Origin: a virus
Strand: one strand, 5' to 3'
IMG/VR virus record: IMGVR_UViG_3300022198_005506
Coordinates: 1-23,021 of that record
Length of the DNA stretch: 23,021 bases
The notes beneath the pieces are model-generated. The model had not been told where the DNA came from. It ran no database searches and was given only the letters and a program-made list of their open reading frames with translations. Shown here in pieces: positions 22,489 to 23,021 of the stretch (position 1 is its first letter; each line of letters begins with the position of its first letter). A program made the position numbers and the translations under genes.

Positions 22489-22713
22489 ATGACGGATGAA
22501 GAGACAGCAGAAGATCAGGACGACGGCGATGGTGCGTTTGAATGGCAGAACAATCGCAGCATCAAACTAAATAAAAAGAGCGTCGCGTCCGTTGTCCGGA
22601 TTGCAGAACTCGTGATGAAACACATTGGCCCATACTTGCTTTGGATCGTCGCTGCAATAGCGTGGGGGATATTCATTGTAAGTACATTTTATGCGTGGAG
22701 TTTAATTCAATGA
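22489..22713 (+). CDS. Small C-terminal-anchored membrane protein, possible holin
   Basis: The 74-residue product has an acidic N-terminal half (DEETAEDQDDGDGAFEW), a short basic stretch, and a strong hydrophobic helix at about 48-70 (PYLLWIVAAIAWGIFIVST). Its size and its pairing with a second membrane gene (ATGA overlap) fit a holin or holin partner, but one helix with a cytoplasmic acidic head also fits other small membrane proteins. The ribosome binding site before ATG 22489 is weak (GGGG at 22480-22483). No endolysin is identified nearby except the papain-like protease candidate. Confidence 0.6.
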   Translation: MTDEETAEDQDDGDGAFEWQNNRSIKLNKKSVASVVRIAELVMKHIGPYLLWIVAAIAWGIFIVSTFYAWSLIQ

Positions 22714-23021
22714 GCGGCGTGATTTGGCAGGAGTTTCTGCACGTATTAGTAGCCGCATGGATCTGTTTTGCAACGGGTGCCATCCTGTGGCACTGGCGAG
22801 CATGGGCCACGTTTGCCGGGCTGCAACACTGCAGCAAGCTCCTGCTCTTGCTGTCGCCTGTGCTGCTGTCGGCGTTTGGGTATCGTTCGACTGAAGCGGT
22901 GAGAACAGCGGAACTACTGGCACAGCAGCCACGAGCAAGAAGCGTTTTTGACGAGGCGCCACGATTGGTGGCGGACATTGACACGGTCACAACAAAAGGG
23001 GGTACAATCGTTGAGTTTACC
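22710..23021 (+). CDS. Membrane protein, 3' partial
   Basis: From ATG 22710, overlapping the previous stop (ATGA), the frame stays open for 104 codons to the window edge. It has two hydrophobic segments, FLHVLVAAWICFATGAILW at residues about 9-27 and LLLLLSPVLLSAFGY near 44-58, then a soluble part with helix AVRTAELLAQQPRARS and an acidic stretch continuing out of view. Two helices and a soluble C-terminus could fit a holin- or spanin-like lysis component, but the gene is incomplete. Function unknown. Confidence 0.65.
   Translation, partial: MSGVIWQEFLHVLVAAWICFATGAILWHWRAWATFAGLQHCSKLLLLLSPVLLSAFGYRSTEAVRTAELLAQQPRARSVFDEAPRLVADIDTVTTKGGTIVEFT

Overview
The window is the late structural region of a tailed double-stranded DNA phage or prophage, most likely of siphovirus type. 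It encodes a large terminase, a portal, a protease/scaffold, a capsid protein, a tail tube, a frameshifted pair of tail chaperones and a tape measure protein, but no tail sheath gene. Every supported gene lies on the + strand. Most junctions are tight, with ATGA, TGATG or TAATG overlaps, as in a long phage operon. I saw no integrase, repressor, tRNA or clear host gene, so lifestyle and host cannot be decided. Cysteine-rich proteins and exported accessory proteins hint at an unusual host, but naming a phylum would be a guess.

Layout. 1-99: three perfect 33-bp tandem repeats, probably the end of a repeat-rich reading frame. 225-4065: terminase, a one-helix membrane protein, a small zinc-ribbon protein flanked by a 24-bp direct repeat, and the portal. 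4127-7059: a 17-residue leader peptide, a protease-scaffold fusion, a probable decoration protein and the probable major capsid protein, closed by a strong terminator at 7093-7125. 7147-9534: six small head-tail joining genes, including a 54-codon gene. 9547-13622: tail tube, chaperones G and G-T with a textbook -1 frameshift signal, and the tape measure. 13622-16355: three virion-like proteins, the last about 10% cysteine. 16355-19190: three overlapping genes for sugar and methyl transfer. 19187-23021: accessory and possible lysis genes: DUF1360-like and DUF1353-like proteins, a signal-peptide protein, a papain-like cysteine protease, a membrane-anchored thioredoxin-like protein and two small membrane proteins. 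The last gene runs off the window.

How it works together. Terminase and portal package DNA into a head built from the capsid and decoration proteins and matured by the protease. The head-tail genes close the head and join it to a tail tube whose length is set by the tape measure. The three proteins expected in highest copy (decoration, capsid, tail tube) have the strongest ribosome binding sites and use many CTG leucine codons. Terminase, needed in low copy, uses only TTG or TTA for leucine. The glycan-modifying genes, the cysteine-rich virion proteins and the thioredoxin-like protein together suggest, by inference only, that the particle or host envelope is modified by glycosylation, methylation and disulfide formation.

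No stretch over 300 bases lacks a gene. The longest without a firm gene is 1-224, described below. I found no convincing sigma-70 promoter; the window is probably read from promoters upstream and inside the packaging region that I cannot place.
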